From Aralia elata (lineage: Eukaryota > Streptophyta > Magnoliopsida > Apiales > Araliaceae): a stretch of DNA of 64,000 nucleotides. Made by a program: the position numbers and the translations under genes. A model generated the notes under the pieces. That model saw only the letters and a program-made list of their open reading frames with translations. It had not been told where the DNA came from and did not search any database. Each line of letters starts with the position of its first letter. The first letter of the stretch is position 1. Positions 11,099-22,213 of the stretch are shown in pieces. The DNA lies in NCBI GenBank assembly GCA_034770075.1, contig CM068377.1, positions 54,926,275 through 54,990,274 of the forward strand, in the 5' to 3' direction.

Positions 11099-12901
11099 TG
11101 TTAGGTTTGTATATAACGCGAACATACAATCAAATTATATAAATAAAGCGGAAGCACAATAAAATCAGATTTTAAAATTTTATACAAACCATCACCATGA
11201 TCTTTCTTTATGCACAATTCTTAATTAAATGAAAGAGATGGAGAATAAGAATTATACCCTTGTAGAATTCTAGCCTCATCAGGTACAAGTTCACCTCCAA
11301 TTCCTTCTCGTTCTCCTTGAATTCCACCGATTAAATTCCTTCCTTTGATCAACGTTAGCCACCCAAGTGTTTGGCCTCTACAGGTGATCCACTAAGGAAT
11401 AATACTTGTTCAAGAAGATGGGTGTTGGCAAAACCCTAGTTTCTATCTCTATAGAAATTGTAAGTACTCTCCACAATTCTAATGCAAGAGTGTGTAACCC
11501 TAATCTATGATAAGACTTTTTTTATTTATAGATGTAGGAAAACCCTCCCCTAAACTATTTAGGATTAGGGTTTCTATTCGAATTAAACTCCTTTAATTAA
11601 ATTAAACTCCTAATCTAATTAGGAATTAATGAGAGAGTACTTCTATTAATTAACTCTCAATCCCTATTAGGAATTAAATAATAGTAATAGTAATAATAAT
11701 AAAAAGACTCCTCTTATTAATTTATATTTAATATTTTTTTTCAAAATATTAAATAATAAATATTAAGCTATTTAATTTATTCTATCTTCATAGATTAAAT
11801 TAAATACACTTAACTTATTATTACAATTATGCCATTTACTTCTTAAACAAATATTTTTCTTTTGCGGTGTGACCCTTTAGGTTCTCCATATTAAACCAGT
11901 TGTGAATAAATCAATTAGAACAATTATAATCTTACTTAAATAAATAAATTAAACTATTTAATTCATTTAATTAAGTAATATTTATTCTACAATAAGGGTA
12001 AGCTCCCTTACCGATCAACGACTTTCCAGATAATATAGATTTTAACATTAATCACAAAAGAACCTTTCAGTGAATGTTTACCGTACAATTCAATCCTTCT
12101 ACCATACAATGTCCCAATTAAATATAAGACATGGAATTACTGTCAAGTCTTATTTTATTTAATTATATGCATTTCGATTCTCAAATGCACAACTCTAATT
12201 AATGCAAATTAGAAACTCCTTTCTAAATTCATTTTGCCTTGGCCAAGGACTACTAAGTTGTCATTTATCGAATCACATAGGACATTCACATCTTTTACTA
12301 GACGTGTTAGATTCTTTGTTGATCATTCACCTATCTCCATGTACAACTCATTATCCCCAATCATACCCTTTGATATACCCTAAAGGTCTTAAGGGACATG
12401 TCAAAGTATAACTCATCATACATAAGATACTATGATGATCTCAAGTGCAATGATCACTTGTACTACTATCACTAGAGGAATTTCTATTGATAGGTGAGTA
12501 AAACTCCATTAGGTATTCCTTAGCGAGCCACATTCAGTGAACTTATTCTCTAATAAGCACTTACATACTTGCTTTAGTGTCTCCACACAAATGATTATGA
12601 GATCAATCATCCTCTTCCTAAGAGCAAGCAACGTATGTACTAATCTATCCGGATTCACTAATCCCCTTTTAGTAATCCAACGATTAGGAATGATTTTAGT
12701 TTGTGAGCTATCTAGAATTTAGATCTCATTAACATGATCACCATCATGATTCTAAAAGCATTGCTCAAAAATATGGGTTTATCACATTTAATATAATAGC
12801 ACAATGTAGATAAAGTAAAATGCCTTTAATAACCGAATAAGATTACGAAGTATATGCTACATCATATCAAATGTGATTAGCTTGCGTGCATACTACTTTC
12901 A
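11099..12901 (-). mobile_element. E6 3' LTR (Copia)
   Basis: About 1.8 kb, from TGTTAGGTTTG on the plus strand to CTACTTTCA. It matches the E3 5' LTR (31833-31905 plus 42951-44690) in inverted orientation throughout. The adjoining 12902-12914 reads AAGTGGGAGAT on the minus strand, the usual Copia polypurine tract, so this is the 3' LTR. Confidence 0.9.
11521..11531 (-). promoter_or_regulatory. Candidate TATA box of the E6 LTR
   Basis: The minus strand reads ATCTATAAATAAA, and the same place in the E3 LTR (44261) reads ATCTATAAATAAG. Conservation between two copies and the sequence fit a Pol II TATA box. The start site is not known. Confidence 0.55.
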
Positions 12902-12914
12902 ATCTCCCACTTGC

Positions 12915-13265
12915 ACTAAAGCCAATCATCATGGTATCTAATACCCTTCTTCTCTAAGTGACGATCATCCTGCTGTTTGGATAAAGCTTCAGTAAATGGA
13001 TATGTAATGTTGTTTTTGAGAGTCCACTATCTCTATAGTGACTTCTCCTCTTTTAATGATTCTACTAATCAAATGAAAGTGCCGCAACACATGTTTGAAT
13101 CCAAGATGAGACTTAGGAATTATTCCTAGTTCTGTAATGAACTTTTGATCCAAACAATCAACTTGCAGCTTCACTTATAGCTATATACTTTGTCTTTTTC
13201 ACTAAATCAACAACTCTTTGTTGTTTGGAACTTTTCCAATTCACTGTACTACCATTCAAGGTAAC
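12915..13265 (-). pseudogene. E6 Copia RNase H C-terminal fragment
   Basis: The minus strand translates in pieces to Copia RNase H hallmarks: LNGSTVNWKSSKQQ, then KTKYIAISEAA, then PFTEALSKQ and a RYHDDWL-type end just before the polypurine tract. Several stops and shifts interrupt it. The fragment is cut at 13265 by E5, with the first copy of the GTAAC duplication at 13261-13265. Confidence 0.75.
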
Positions 13266-15307
13266 TGTCGACGCCGGTTTTATCCGCTTGTCCTTTTTGT
13301 CTTTTCCAATTTAGCCTTTTGGTTTAGATGATTTTTGGAAAAGGTCGGCATTGAGATCGACGGGGTTTTGAAAGATCGTTTTTTTATGATGAGCCGATTA
13401 ACCAGAGTCGCCAGTTGGTATATTTGAAATGGATGTACCAACCCATCCGAGTTTTTTTATTTTTTTATAAATCGCCGGCTCATATGTGACTCCGAATTAA
13501 TTGGTCTGCGAATCGAGATTCATAGAGTTCGGGGGCTTGCTTTAAGTGAGGGGAAGGTGTTAGGCACCCCTCGACTCCCGTGAAACACGGTTACCGCAAT
13601 CTTGATACTTTCCTATCCTTTATCTCATAAAATGTGTATGTGTGCGTGTGTGTGTGTGTCTGTGTGCCTGAATGAATGTTATGGTGAGTTCTGCATGGAA
13701 GAAATTCTTTTGGGTATTTTATGAAAGAGGCGTGCTTTATTTTGAAGAGTGCTTTAGGATGTCTCTTCCTTTAATACGAGAAAGCTTTATTTTTTTATGA
13801 GAAAGATTTGATTTTAATCGTCAAAAGCCATGGAATTTTCATTAGGGGTTGTTTTGGCAAAACAAGAGTTTTAAACCTTCATCAAAATAGGAATCAAGAT
13901 CTATACGTTGCTTTCGTAACTCAAATGATGGGCAACTTCTAGGATCTCTTTCACCCTATGCACAACGGTTTAATAAAACGTTTTGTTCTTTTGTAAAACC
14001 CGTTTTTCGTGACATTTGAAAATAACCTCTTTTAGCTTTTCCCGTAGGATAGGAATCGACCTTCGTTAGCGTTTCCCAAATTTTTAGCCTCGTGATGCTA
14101 ATATCCTACTTTGATTGATTTTTAGAAAAGATCCTTATCGTTTAATCTTTTTGAAATCCTTTTGGCGCCTCAAAAATCTAATCAAGTATAAACATGCGTC
14201 GGGGCTATCCATGGGCATGTAAGCCATCAAAATATCCCCGAACGCCAACAATCACATATTCCACTAATACGGGGCCTTAAACCCGATTCTCGCCTTAGCG
14301 TCGTTTTAAGGCCCGACAGTTACATATTACAAAACAAGCATCTTGAATCTATTACAAACACCAAAACGTCCATCATCGGATTTGAACCACGGGGTCGCTT
14401 TCCTAGGCTCACAACCACGATTACTACATACTCACAAAATGAATACTACAATAACAACAACGTAGATTGCCTAACACATCCTAAAAATCAATCAATCAAA
14501 CTACGCCTAATATATACCCATAAATAAGCTAGAAATTTCGTCAATTAGATATCATCGGATTATTGGGAAGAATCTTGTTCCAATGGAACCCTCACCAATA
14601 ATCCCTAATCCATGATTTTTCAACAATATTCTTGAAAATTGCAATTAAATTTAGCCAAATTACATGATAGAAGTTGCAAAAATAATGAGATTTTCACCTT
14701 GCAAATGATACCAAAATTGTGTAGAAACTTGTGTATTTGATTGAAATATGAGATGTATTGATATAATCTAACAACAAAGAAACTTCCTCTCTTTTTTCTC
14801 TCAATTGTTGCAAGAATTTGTGCTATTTCTCTCTATTTCCGAGCTAAAACTGCTGCTGATTTTCTTCTTCTTCCGCAAAACTGCTCAACCTCCTGTATAC
14901 TGTCCGAAGCTGAGTTTAAATAGGCTGGCCAGCTGGCTCGCCACTCAGCCCGGTTTTCGGGATCTGACTTTCCAGAAAGGCGCACTCATTTGGCCGCAGA
15001 TCTATCCGCGGCTGGCGGGCTTAACTTTCTCGATTTTCGTGCCACGCCTCGATTTTCGTGCCGCAATGTCGGTTTTCACTGACAGGCTCGTATTCTGCAG
15101 TCCGGGAATTTTTGGGAAGCGCGCCACACCTTCCGAGAATGCCAAATTCAGATAGCCCTGCTGTCATGTCGATTTCGGCTGTAAATTATCATGGTGGCGT
15201 CGAGTGTTCGTATTTTTTCCATCTTTTGCTCTCGCAGGCCGATCCATTTGACGAATTTGCCCTCCTGTCAAGGTTAGTATACAAAGTGCAAAATTTGGGT
15301 GTCTACA
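13266..15307 (-). mobile_element. E5 3' LTR
   Basis: 2042 bp, plus-strand start TGTCGACGCCGGTTTTATCC and end GGGTGTCTACA. It contains an alternating GT tract near 13637-13662, no ORF of note, and a TATA-like CTATTTAAACTC (minus strand) near 14912-14923. It lacks the 54-bp hairpin block present in its partner at 29862-29915 and is otherwise nearly identical to it. Confidence 0.93.
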
Positions 15308-15540
15308 GCTGCCCCTCTTTATCATGTTTATGAAATGTTAAATGAAATGAACAGGATAAAGAAACAGACACCCGATGCATGAATGGCAGTGTATAAGAAT
15401 TGACAATACATATATGATGCAACACATCTGATTTATGATGCAACACAAGATGTAACGCATGCAAACTATCCGCAAGAGTGTCGATGCTTTAACCCTCTGA
15501 CCGTGTTTGTTAGTCGTTGGGTTCATTCTTTCAATCTATC
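15308..15540 (-). other. E5 polypurine tract and 3' spacer
   Basis: Directly beside the LTR the minus strand reads GATAAAGAGGGGCAGC (15308-15323), a good polypurine tract for plus-strand priming. The remaining 200 bp are non-coding and closely match the equivalent stretch of E4 (33941 onward). Confidence 0.75.
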
Positions 15541-16846
15541 GTCTCGATCGGGGCCGGGTATCGTCGCCGGTCACCCATCTCGTAACCCCCGGTTATCGTC
15601 GCCGGTTGGTTATCTTGTCGGAGCCGGTTATCGTCGCCGGACATCCACCTCATGATCGCCGGTGATCGTCGCCGGTCGATCGTCTTGTCAGGGCCGGGTA
15701 TCGTCGCCGGTCACCCATCTCGTAACCCCCGGTTATCGTCGCCGGTTGGTTATCTTGTCGGAGCCGGTTATCGTCGCCGGACATCCATCTCATGATCGCC
15801 GGTTATCGTCGCCGGTCGATCGTCTCGTCGGGGCCGGGTATCGTCGCCGGTCACCCATCTCGTAACCCCCGGTTATCGTCGCCGGTTGGTTATCTTGTCG
15901 GAGCCGGTTATCGTCGCCGGATATCCATCTCATGATCGCCGGTTATCGTCGCCGGTCGATCGTCTCGTCGGGGCCGGGTATCGTCGCCGGTCACCCATCT
16001 CGTAACCCCCGGTTATCGTCGCCGGTTGGTTATCTTGTCGGAGCCGGTTATCGTCGCCGGACATCCATCTCATGATCGCCGGTTATCGTCGCCGGTCGAT
16101 CGTCTCGTCGGGGCCGGGTATCGTCGCCGGTCACCCATCTCGTAACCCCCGGTTATCGTCGCCGGTTGGTTATCTTGTCGGAGCCGGTTATCGTCGCCGG
16201 ACATCCATCTCATGATCGCCGGTTATCGTCGCCGGTCGATCGTCTCGTCGGGGCAGGGTATCGTCGCCGGTCACCCATCTCGTAACCCCCGGTTATCGTC
16301 GCCGGTTGGTTATCTTGTCGGAGCCGGTTATCGTCGCCGGACATCCATCTCATGATCGCCGGTTATCGTCGCCGGTCGATCGGATCGTCGGGGCCGGGTA
16401 TCGTCGCCGGTCACCCATCTCGTAACCCCCGGTTATCGTCGCCGGTTGGTTATCTTGTCGGAGCCGGTTATCGTCGCCGGACATCCATCTCATGATCGCC
16501 GGTTATCGTCGCCGGTCGATCGTCTCGTCGAGGCCGGGTATCGTCGCCGGTCACCCATCTCGTAACCCCCGGTTATCGTCGCCGGTTGGTTATCTTGTCG
16601 GAGCCGGTTATCGTCGCCGGACATCCATCTCATGATCGCCGGTTATCGTCGCCGGTCGATCGTCTCGTCGGGGCCGGGTATCGTCGCCGGTCACCCATCT
16701 CGTAACCCCCGGTTATCGTCGCCGGTTGGTTATCTTGTCGGAGCCGGTTATCGTCGCCGGACATCCATCTCATGATCGCCGGTTATCGTCGCCGGTCGAT
16801 CGTCTCGTCGGGGCCGGGTATCGTCGCCGGTCACCCATCTCGTAAT
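15541..16846. repeat. Tandem array, 140-bp unit made of four 35-bp subunits
   Basis: GGGCCGGGTATCG recurs exactly every 140 bp at 15551, 15691, 15831 and so on to 16811, giving about 9.3 units with very few differences. Each unit splits into four 35-bp subunits sharing TATCGTCGCCGG, so it has a higher-order structure. The array is GC-rich and full of CCGG and CG sites. It lies in the 3' untranslated part of E5. Short frames through it are periodic artefacts. E4 has the same kind of array at 34461-35443. Confidence 0.95.
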
Positions 16847-17600
16847 CTTTTTTTACTCAACACGTCAATTGGCTGCAAGGGAGCAAGGTGGGACCCACCA
16901 GGGCCAGCCGCGGATGGATCTGCGGCCAGCCGCAGATTGACCTGCGGCCAGCCGCAGATACATCTGCGGCCAAGATCGGCATGTTTAAGCGGTTCCCCGC
17001 TTCCAGATCTGTCACTTTCAACTTCCAATTCACACCTATTTCTCGCGATTTTTGCTTGTTCGCAAGGGCTTTTTGTCGATTTTTCAACTTTCCTGCAAGA
17101 ACTGCTCCGGTAGGATTGATCTACACGCTACAGGTAACACTTTGACCGGTCACTTTTCAATTTCTTCAATGTTTCGCTATACATTTGACTATTTGCATGT
17201 TTAGAGATAAAATGTATGCTTTACAATGCTATGTAATGTACTATCATATATACATGCTGTGTCTTAACTGTGTGGGTCCTATTTTATGTTCATGAGGCGG
17301 TCCCACGTATACGTTTGCTCCTTTTTGAAAGAAAATCATGCATTTATGGTATTTTACATGCTTTATTTACATATATGAATGCAAATATGATCTGTTGGGG
17401 CCTGAGTTCTTGGAAAAACATGCTTGGATATGCATGGAATGTCCATTTTACAAACGGAACTCTGCCGATTTTTTTTTTTTTTTTTTTTTTAACCATGCAT
17501 CATGTTGCATTAATTATATGACGAGGCTAGAAATTTAGAATATTCATTACATAATTTTAAAAGGGAACTTACCTTCTTTCTCGCCCGTTCCATTCCAGTC
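16847..17600 (+). other. Spacer upstream of the antisense PMD gene, with hairpins
   Basis: At 16903-16975 there are three GCCGCAGAT...ATCTGCGGC inverted motifs, the same type as those in the E5 LTR. The sequence then turns AT-rich with a TATA-like CATATATACATG at 17249-17260 and a T tract of about 21 at 17470-17490. It may hold the promoter of the plus-strand gene at 17601. I see no conserved ORF. Confidence 0.5.
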
Positions 17601-19574
17601 ATGGATCCCGATGCTCATAGTAGTTCCTCCGTGTCACGGACCTCGGGTGTTCGCCGTCGTAGGGCTGCACCCGCTCCTGTTCCTCCTCGGACCCGTCAGG
17701 CTCGTCGTTTGGCGGAGGCTGTCATTCGCCCTGGTCCTCCGGACGTTGAGGAGGCTGCTCCTCCGGAGGTCGCGGCAGAGGGGCCATCCTCCAGCATACC
17801 GGCTCCATCTACTCATCAGGCTTCTTCTGGCGCCTCTGTGCAGATATCCGATCTTTTGGGTCGGGATCTCAGTCGTCACCCTTCAGCATCTCTCGTGGCT
17901 AACGAGGTATATTCAGTTCTATTCTGATTTTATTCTCAATTTCTCAATTCTCCTTTTATCCGGACTGACCCCTTGGTGATTGCCCCAGGTACCCGAGTTT
18001 ACCCAGCCGAGGGGCAACTGGTTCAACATCTACTCCCTCTACACGGCTCTGCACAGCGACTACCGGGCTATGGTGGATTCTTGGGGCCTCCGTCATTTCT
18101 TCACTATCATCCCCCGGCAGTGTCCCTGGGGTTACATGAGGGCCTTATCCGAGCGCTGGTTCCACCAGACGCAGTCTCTTCACCTTCTTGACTGCGAGGT
18201 TGTGCTGACCCCATGGGACTGGAGGTACATTACGGGCATAGAGTTTACCGGGTCCCGCGTTCCTCTAGATCTCGACATCACTCCGGCGGAGGTCCGGGCT
18301 CTATTGGGCTTTACCGCTGAGAACCGGGTCTTTAAGGCCCGCAGTATTCGATCCGGTGCCTTGGCTGTCGATGCAGTCGGGGGTCTCTACGCGCTGCCCA
18401 TTCCAGCGGATCAGGGTACCCGGGACATCTTGCTCCGACGCTTGTTCCTGACGATCATGAGGGGTTGTTTCCTAGTGAACAATTCCTCCACCATTCATTT
18501 CAGCGTCGTGGGAGCGGTCAGAGACGTGGATCGCATCAGTGACTATGACTGGGGGTCATTCACCTTTGCCTATTTCCTCCATGGTATGCGTCTACGCTCG
18601 GAGGGCCAGACAGACGCTTGGCTTGGATTCTATCATTTTCTGCTGGTGAGACTTCTTTCTTTTTTCTTAATGTATTTCCCGTCAATTCATTTCTTTTCTT
18701 TCTGCGTCTGTCGGTTTCTCATGCTTTTCACTGTTTCTGTTCGCAGTTCTGGGCCTACGAGCGTCTTCCATGCCTGAGGCATGTCACTACTCTCGGCCTT
18801 GATACTTATCCCCGGGGCCGACGATGGCATCACAGCACTCTAGAGGAGGTCCCGATATCAGGCAGCTTTGCACACTGCCGCATCCAGCTGGAGCTGATCA
18901 CGGCTGCCGGGGTCGTCTGGAGGCCTTATCTTTCTGAGCATCTAGATGTGGGGTTTATAGATGGACATCCTACCGGCCCGGAGTTTGCACTTTCCACCCG
19001 TCGCCTCACTTTGCAGAGTGTTGGAGGATGGGTTATGTACCTGGGGGAGCGCGCCTTCAGATGCGTTACTGGAGAGATCCGCATCCCGTACTCCCCTCCT
19101 TTCGCTACCTCCTGGCCACTAGATTCTCCGCCTTCAGAGATCATAATTGCGGGGGAGGACGGCCGGATGCTTTCGACGGGTCCCAGCACGAGTGATGCCT
19201 TCCGTACCTGGTGGGTGCTCCGTACCATCGGTCCTCAGACTCGGGCCACTTTCTTTCTTGGAGACATGGTTCCAGGCTCGGTTACGATGACCGATTGGGC
19301 TGCCTGTGTTCGGACCCCTACCCACGCTGAGCAGATCGCCACATTGACCCGTCAGGTAGATCAGTTGTCGCTGTTTGTTCGGTCGTTGGGCCGGACCCCG
19401 GAGGAGGCTTACGTCTATGATCCAGACGGTGCGGGTTATGATGCAGGCCCGAGTTCATCTGATGCCACAGCGCATCCCTACATTCCTGACATGAACTTTG
19501 ATCCTCCGAGCTCGACGACCCCAGGGGATCAGTTCGAGGATCCTTCCTTCATAGATGATACCGATTTTATTTAG
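17601..19574 (+). CDS. Plant mobile domain (PMD)-like gene, three exons, antisense inside E5
   Basis: Exons 17601-17906, 17989-18645 and 18747-19574 join in phase 0 across introns of 82 and 101 bp with GT...AG ends (GAG|GTATAT...CCCCAG|GTACCC; CTG|GTGAGA...TCGCAG|TTCTGG). The result is 596 codons with no stop. Residues 1-102 are Ser/Pro/Arg-rich. The middle resembles PMD proteins (MAIN/MAIL and transposon-borne relatives): VVLTPWDWRYITGIEF, then MRGCFLVNNSSTIHF, then ISDYDWGSFTFAYF, then HFLL joined to FWAYERLPCLRH. The C-terminus is acidic with a short coiled coil (ATLTRQVDQLSLFVRSL). It lies opposite to gag-pol. PMD proteins are linked to silencing or borne by transposons; the role here is unknown. 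The splice model is my inference, but both junctions restore the family pattern. Confidence 0.78.
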
Positions 19575-19787
19575 ATCAGGATAGGATAGGGCCCTTTGTA
19601 CCTGTACCTGTTTATATTTCTTTTTCATTTACGCACTATGTACTGAACTCATTTATTTATTTATGCACAGTTCTTTTTCATCTTTATGGGATTCACCTGC
19701 TTTATTATTAACTGTAGATGCATGCTTTTTATTTATGGGTAGAGAAATGACCCCTGTACAGTCTTTTTTGATACTATTTTTTCACAG

Positions 19788-21353
19788 ATGTCGTCCTCAG
19801 ATGCCGTGGTTCGTTTGGATTCCACTCCTCCCACAGGGTTGGTGGGCAGCCTCCTCCGCTGGTTGGACAGTTTACTGCCGGCAGAAAGGATTACCGCAGA
19901 TGGTCTTTTGGGTCATTCTTGGTCCTTATTGACCCTTCAGGTGCCAGCGGGCTTCGTGGATGGTCTTCTGAGCTATTGGGCCCCTGCCCGTCAGGTGTTT
20001 AGGTTAGGGACAGTAGAGCTGACCCCCACCCTCGAGGAGTATGCTCGCTTCACCGGCCTGCCCCTGGATAGACCTTGTGCTAGGGTCACAGTTGGTTCCA
20101 TGCGCCGTCAACTCTTGACTTTCACTGGTTTGCGAAGGGCTGTCCTGTTGCCGGTGATCACATCAGACCATATGGTTCCCCTTCAGTTCTTTATTGACCG
20201 ATTTGGCTCACCTGACGGTTTTCGACTTTTCTTCGGTGATTTTTCCGTGTCCGAGGAGCGCTGGGGCGCCTTGAGAGTGGATGTCCTGATGGCCTGTGTC
20301 ATCTCAGTTTTGTATTTACCTGCAGGACCCGATCATTTGGACATGCGGATTGTGGCGGCCGTTAGAGCCCTTCAGGAGGATCACACCATTCTTCCTATGA
20401 TATTGGCGGATACCTATATGTCAGCCACATATTGCCAGTCTTTTCGAGGCAGAGCCTTCAGAGGGAGCTCGGCTTTGTTATACGTGTGGTTCATGAGTCA
20501 TCTTAGTCCCATCGGCCACTTCCGTCGCCGAGGGTTTTGCTTCAGCCATGACATAACCACGCAGTTTTCGCTTCGTCCCGTGAGCTGTACTGATGTGGCC
20601 TCCTGGACATCATTTTTGTCTGTCATTGAGGATCCCTTTCACCTATTGGTCTACTCGGGCTATTGCTCCTTCATGAGCTTCTTGACTCATGTGCCCGACC
20701 TGGATTTCATCCCCATTGCTGGGTTGAGGGGCGTGACGACCTATCATCCCCTGGCGGTTATGGGGCAGTTTGATCAGACGCAGGATTTACACCCCTTCGC
20801 GGGTGCAGCCGCATACCGATTCCTTATATCATCCTGTACGGAGAGGGATCTATTGCAGGTATACGAGCTTTGGGATTGCAGGACCCTTACCGAATATAGT
20901 GAGAGCCGTCACATCCAGACGTTTGCTTACGTACAGTGGTTGCGCGGAGACTTGGAGTCGGCTAGTTTGAGTCGGACTTGGGCCTTCGATGATTCTGGAG
21001 TGATTTTCCCAGAAGATACCACAGACCACCCTATCTCAGCCGATTCTGCCCCGAGTCGGGTTACTGAGGATTCCCAACTCCGCCTGGCCCTGATTGCTAC
21101 TGAAGCCGAGAGGGATGCCGCCCTTGTCGAGAGAGATGAGGCCATTCGGGCTAGAGACGCTGCCATTGCCGACAGAGAGGCCATTGTATTTCAGACCAGG
21201 GCAGTGGTAGATGCTCATTTTGGGGCTGTCAGCCGAGCTACTGCTTTACTGGATCGTATTGATATGATGGGGCAGCAGATTGCAAGAGATGCTGATGCTT
21301 CAGATCTGTCCACCGCCCTGTCCATCCTGCTTCAGCTAGTTTCAGATTTGTAG
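19788..21353 (+). CDS. DUF7745-like ORF, 521 aa, antisense inside E5
   Basis: A single open frame starts at ATG 19788, directly after TTTTTTCACAG, which could also be a 3' splice site. Residues 60-85 read FRLGTVELTPTLEEYARFTG, and later TILPMILADTYMSATYC, FRGSSALLYVWFMSHL and VDVLMACVISVLYLPAG. This pattern matches, to my memory, the plant DUF7745 family, often annotated near retrotransposons. The last 90 residues form an Ala/Arg/Glu coiled coil (ATEAERDAALVERDEAI). An AATAAA lies at 21415, about 60 bp past the stop. Codon use is even and open throughout, suggesting recent selection. It is transcribed in the same direction as the PMD gene and converges on pol. Function unknown. Confidence 0.72.
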   Translation: MSSSDAVVRLDSTPPTGLVGSLLRWLDSLLPAERITADGLLGHSWSLLTLQVPAGFVDGLLSYWAPARQVFRLGTVELTPTLEEYARFTGLPLDRPCARVTVGSMRRQLLTFTGLRRAVLLPVITSDHMVPLQFFIDRFGSPDGFRLFFGDFSVSEERWGALRVDVLMACVISVLYLPAGPDHLDMRIVAAVRALQEDHTILPMILADTYMSATYCQSFRGRAFRGSSALLYVWFMSHLSPIGHFRRRGFCFSHDITTQFSLRPVSCTDVASWTSFLSVIEDPFHLLVYSGYCSFMSFLTHVPDLDFIPIAGLRGVTTYHPLAVMGQFDQTQDLHPFAGAAAYRFLISSCTERDLLQVYELWDCRTLTEYSESRHIQTFAYVQWLRGDLESASLSRTWAFDDSGVIFPEDTTDHPISADSAPSRVTEDSQLRLALIATEAERDAALVERDEAIRARDAAIADREAIVFQTRAVVDAHFGAVSRATALLDRIDMMGQQIARDADASDLSTALSILLQLVSDL

Positions 21354-21752
21354 ATTATTTTATTTCCTGCATAGACTATGTTGGTTTCATCAGTTATTGA
21401 AAGAGAAATCTTGTAATAAAACGACTTATATATATAGACATGCATTAAAATTTAGTCATTTTCCCCCTTTTGTCGTATCATTGCCTTCCATTGGATCATC
21501 ATTTTATCCAATTGACCATGATTTTGACATTTCGCCTTCTTTCTTTTCTCAAGACTTGATGGAGATTTGACAGATATTGCCGCACACCTTTTGATTTCAT
21601 CGGATTGAATCTCAGATTTTGGATAACTGTTTGGTTGGATCAGGGTATGTATTTTGGGGTGAAACTGGTTAGGGAGTTGGTTTCGAGAAAGTTTTGAGGG
21701 GGTAGGAAGGTTTTATCTGGCTATCGAAAATTGGTTTTGGTTAGGGAAAGGA
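21354..21752. other. Convergent spacer between antisense genes and pol
   Basis: About 400 bp, AT-rich, between the DUF7745-like stop and the end of the pol frame. It holds the plus-strand AATAAA at 21415. This is where integrase would begin in a normal element; no HHCC or D,D,E signature is present on the minus strand here or further left to the LTR. Confidence 0.6.
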
Positions 21753-22213
21753 TTATTTTTTAAAGGATCGGACCGCGCCATGATGGCTCGCGTGGTCGGG
21801 AATGGATCTATCCCTCAAATACTCCCTTATATCGTGATACCAAGCCTGCCTTGGCACAACCACCTCGTCTGACAGTACTGCGACATGTTCCTCATATGCC
21901 GGGGCATTCTGTACGGCTATCTCAATCTGTGGAATGTCCCTGCTCTCGATCACGTGGATTAAGGATGCCAGGGTTGCCAAGGCATCGGCAAAATCATTCC
22001 GTCCCCTGGGGATGTGTCGGAAAGCGATATCTTCGAACTCTTGCATCAATTGGATAACACAACGGTGGTATGGGAGTAACCGGAACTCCTTCGTGCTATA
22101 CTCCCCGATCGCCTGTCTGACTATCAGCTCCGAATCCCCGAACACCGCTAGTCTCTTTACTCCCATGTCACGGGCCAATCGGAGTCCCAAGATACACCCC
22201 TCGTATTCAGCGG
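21753..22213 (-). pseudogene. E5 second (archaeal-type) RNase H, C-terminal part
   Basis: The frame reads ILGLRLARDMGVKRLAVFGDSELIVRQAIG and ends with FRHIPRGRNDFADALATLAS, the pattern of the extra RNase H found in Tat/Ogre pol. The first Asp lies in the upstream frame (LYFDGAMNAEGAG, about 22330). The two are separated by one extra A in AACAAACACC near 22217, a 1-nt frameshift. After the domain only the short linker that usually leads into integrase remains, ending at 21753. Confidence 0.8.

Noticed and set aside
15541..16846. CRISPR-like array
   Set aside because: The whole 140-bp unit repeats including what would be spacers, there are no cas genes, and the setting is a plant retrotransposon. 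It is a satellite-type tandem repeat.
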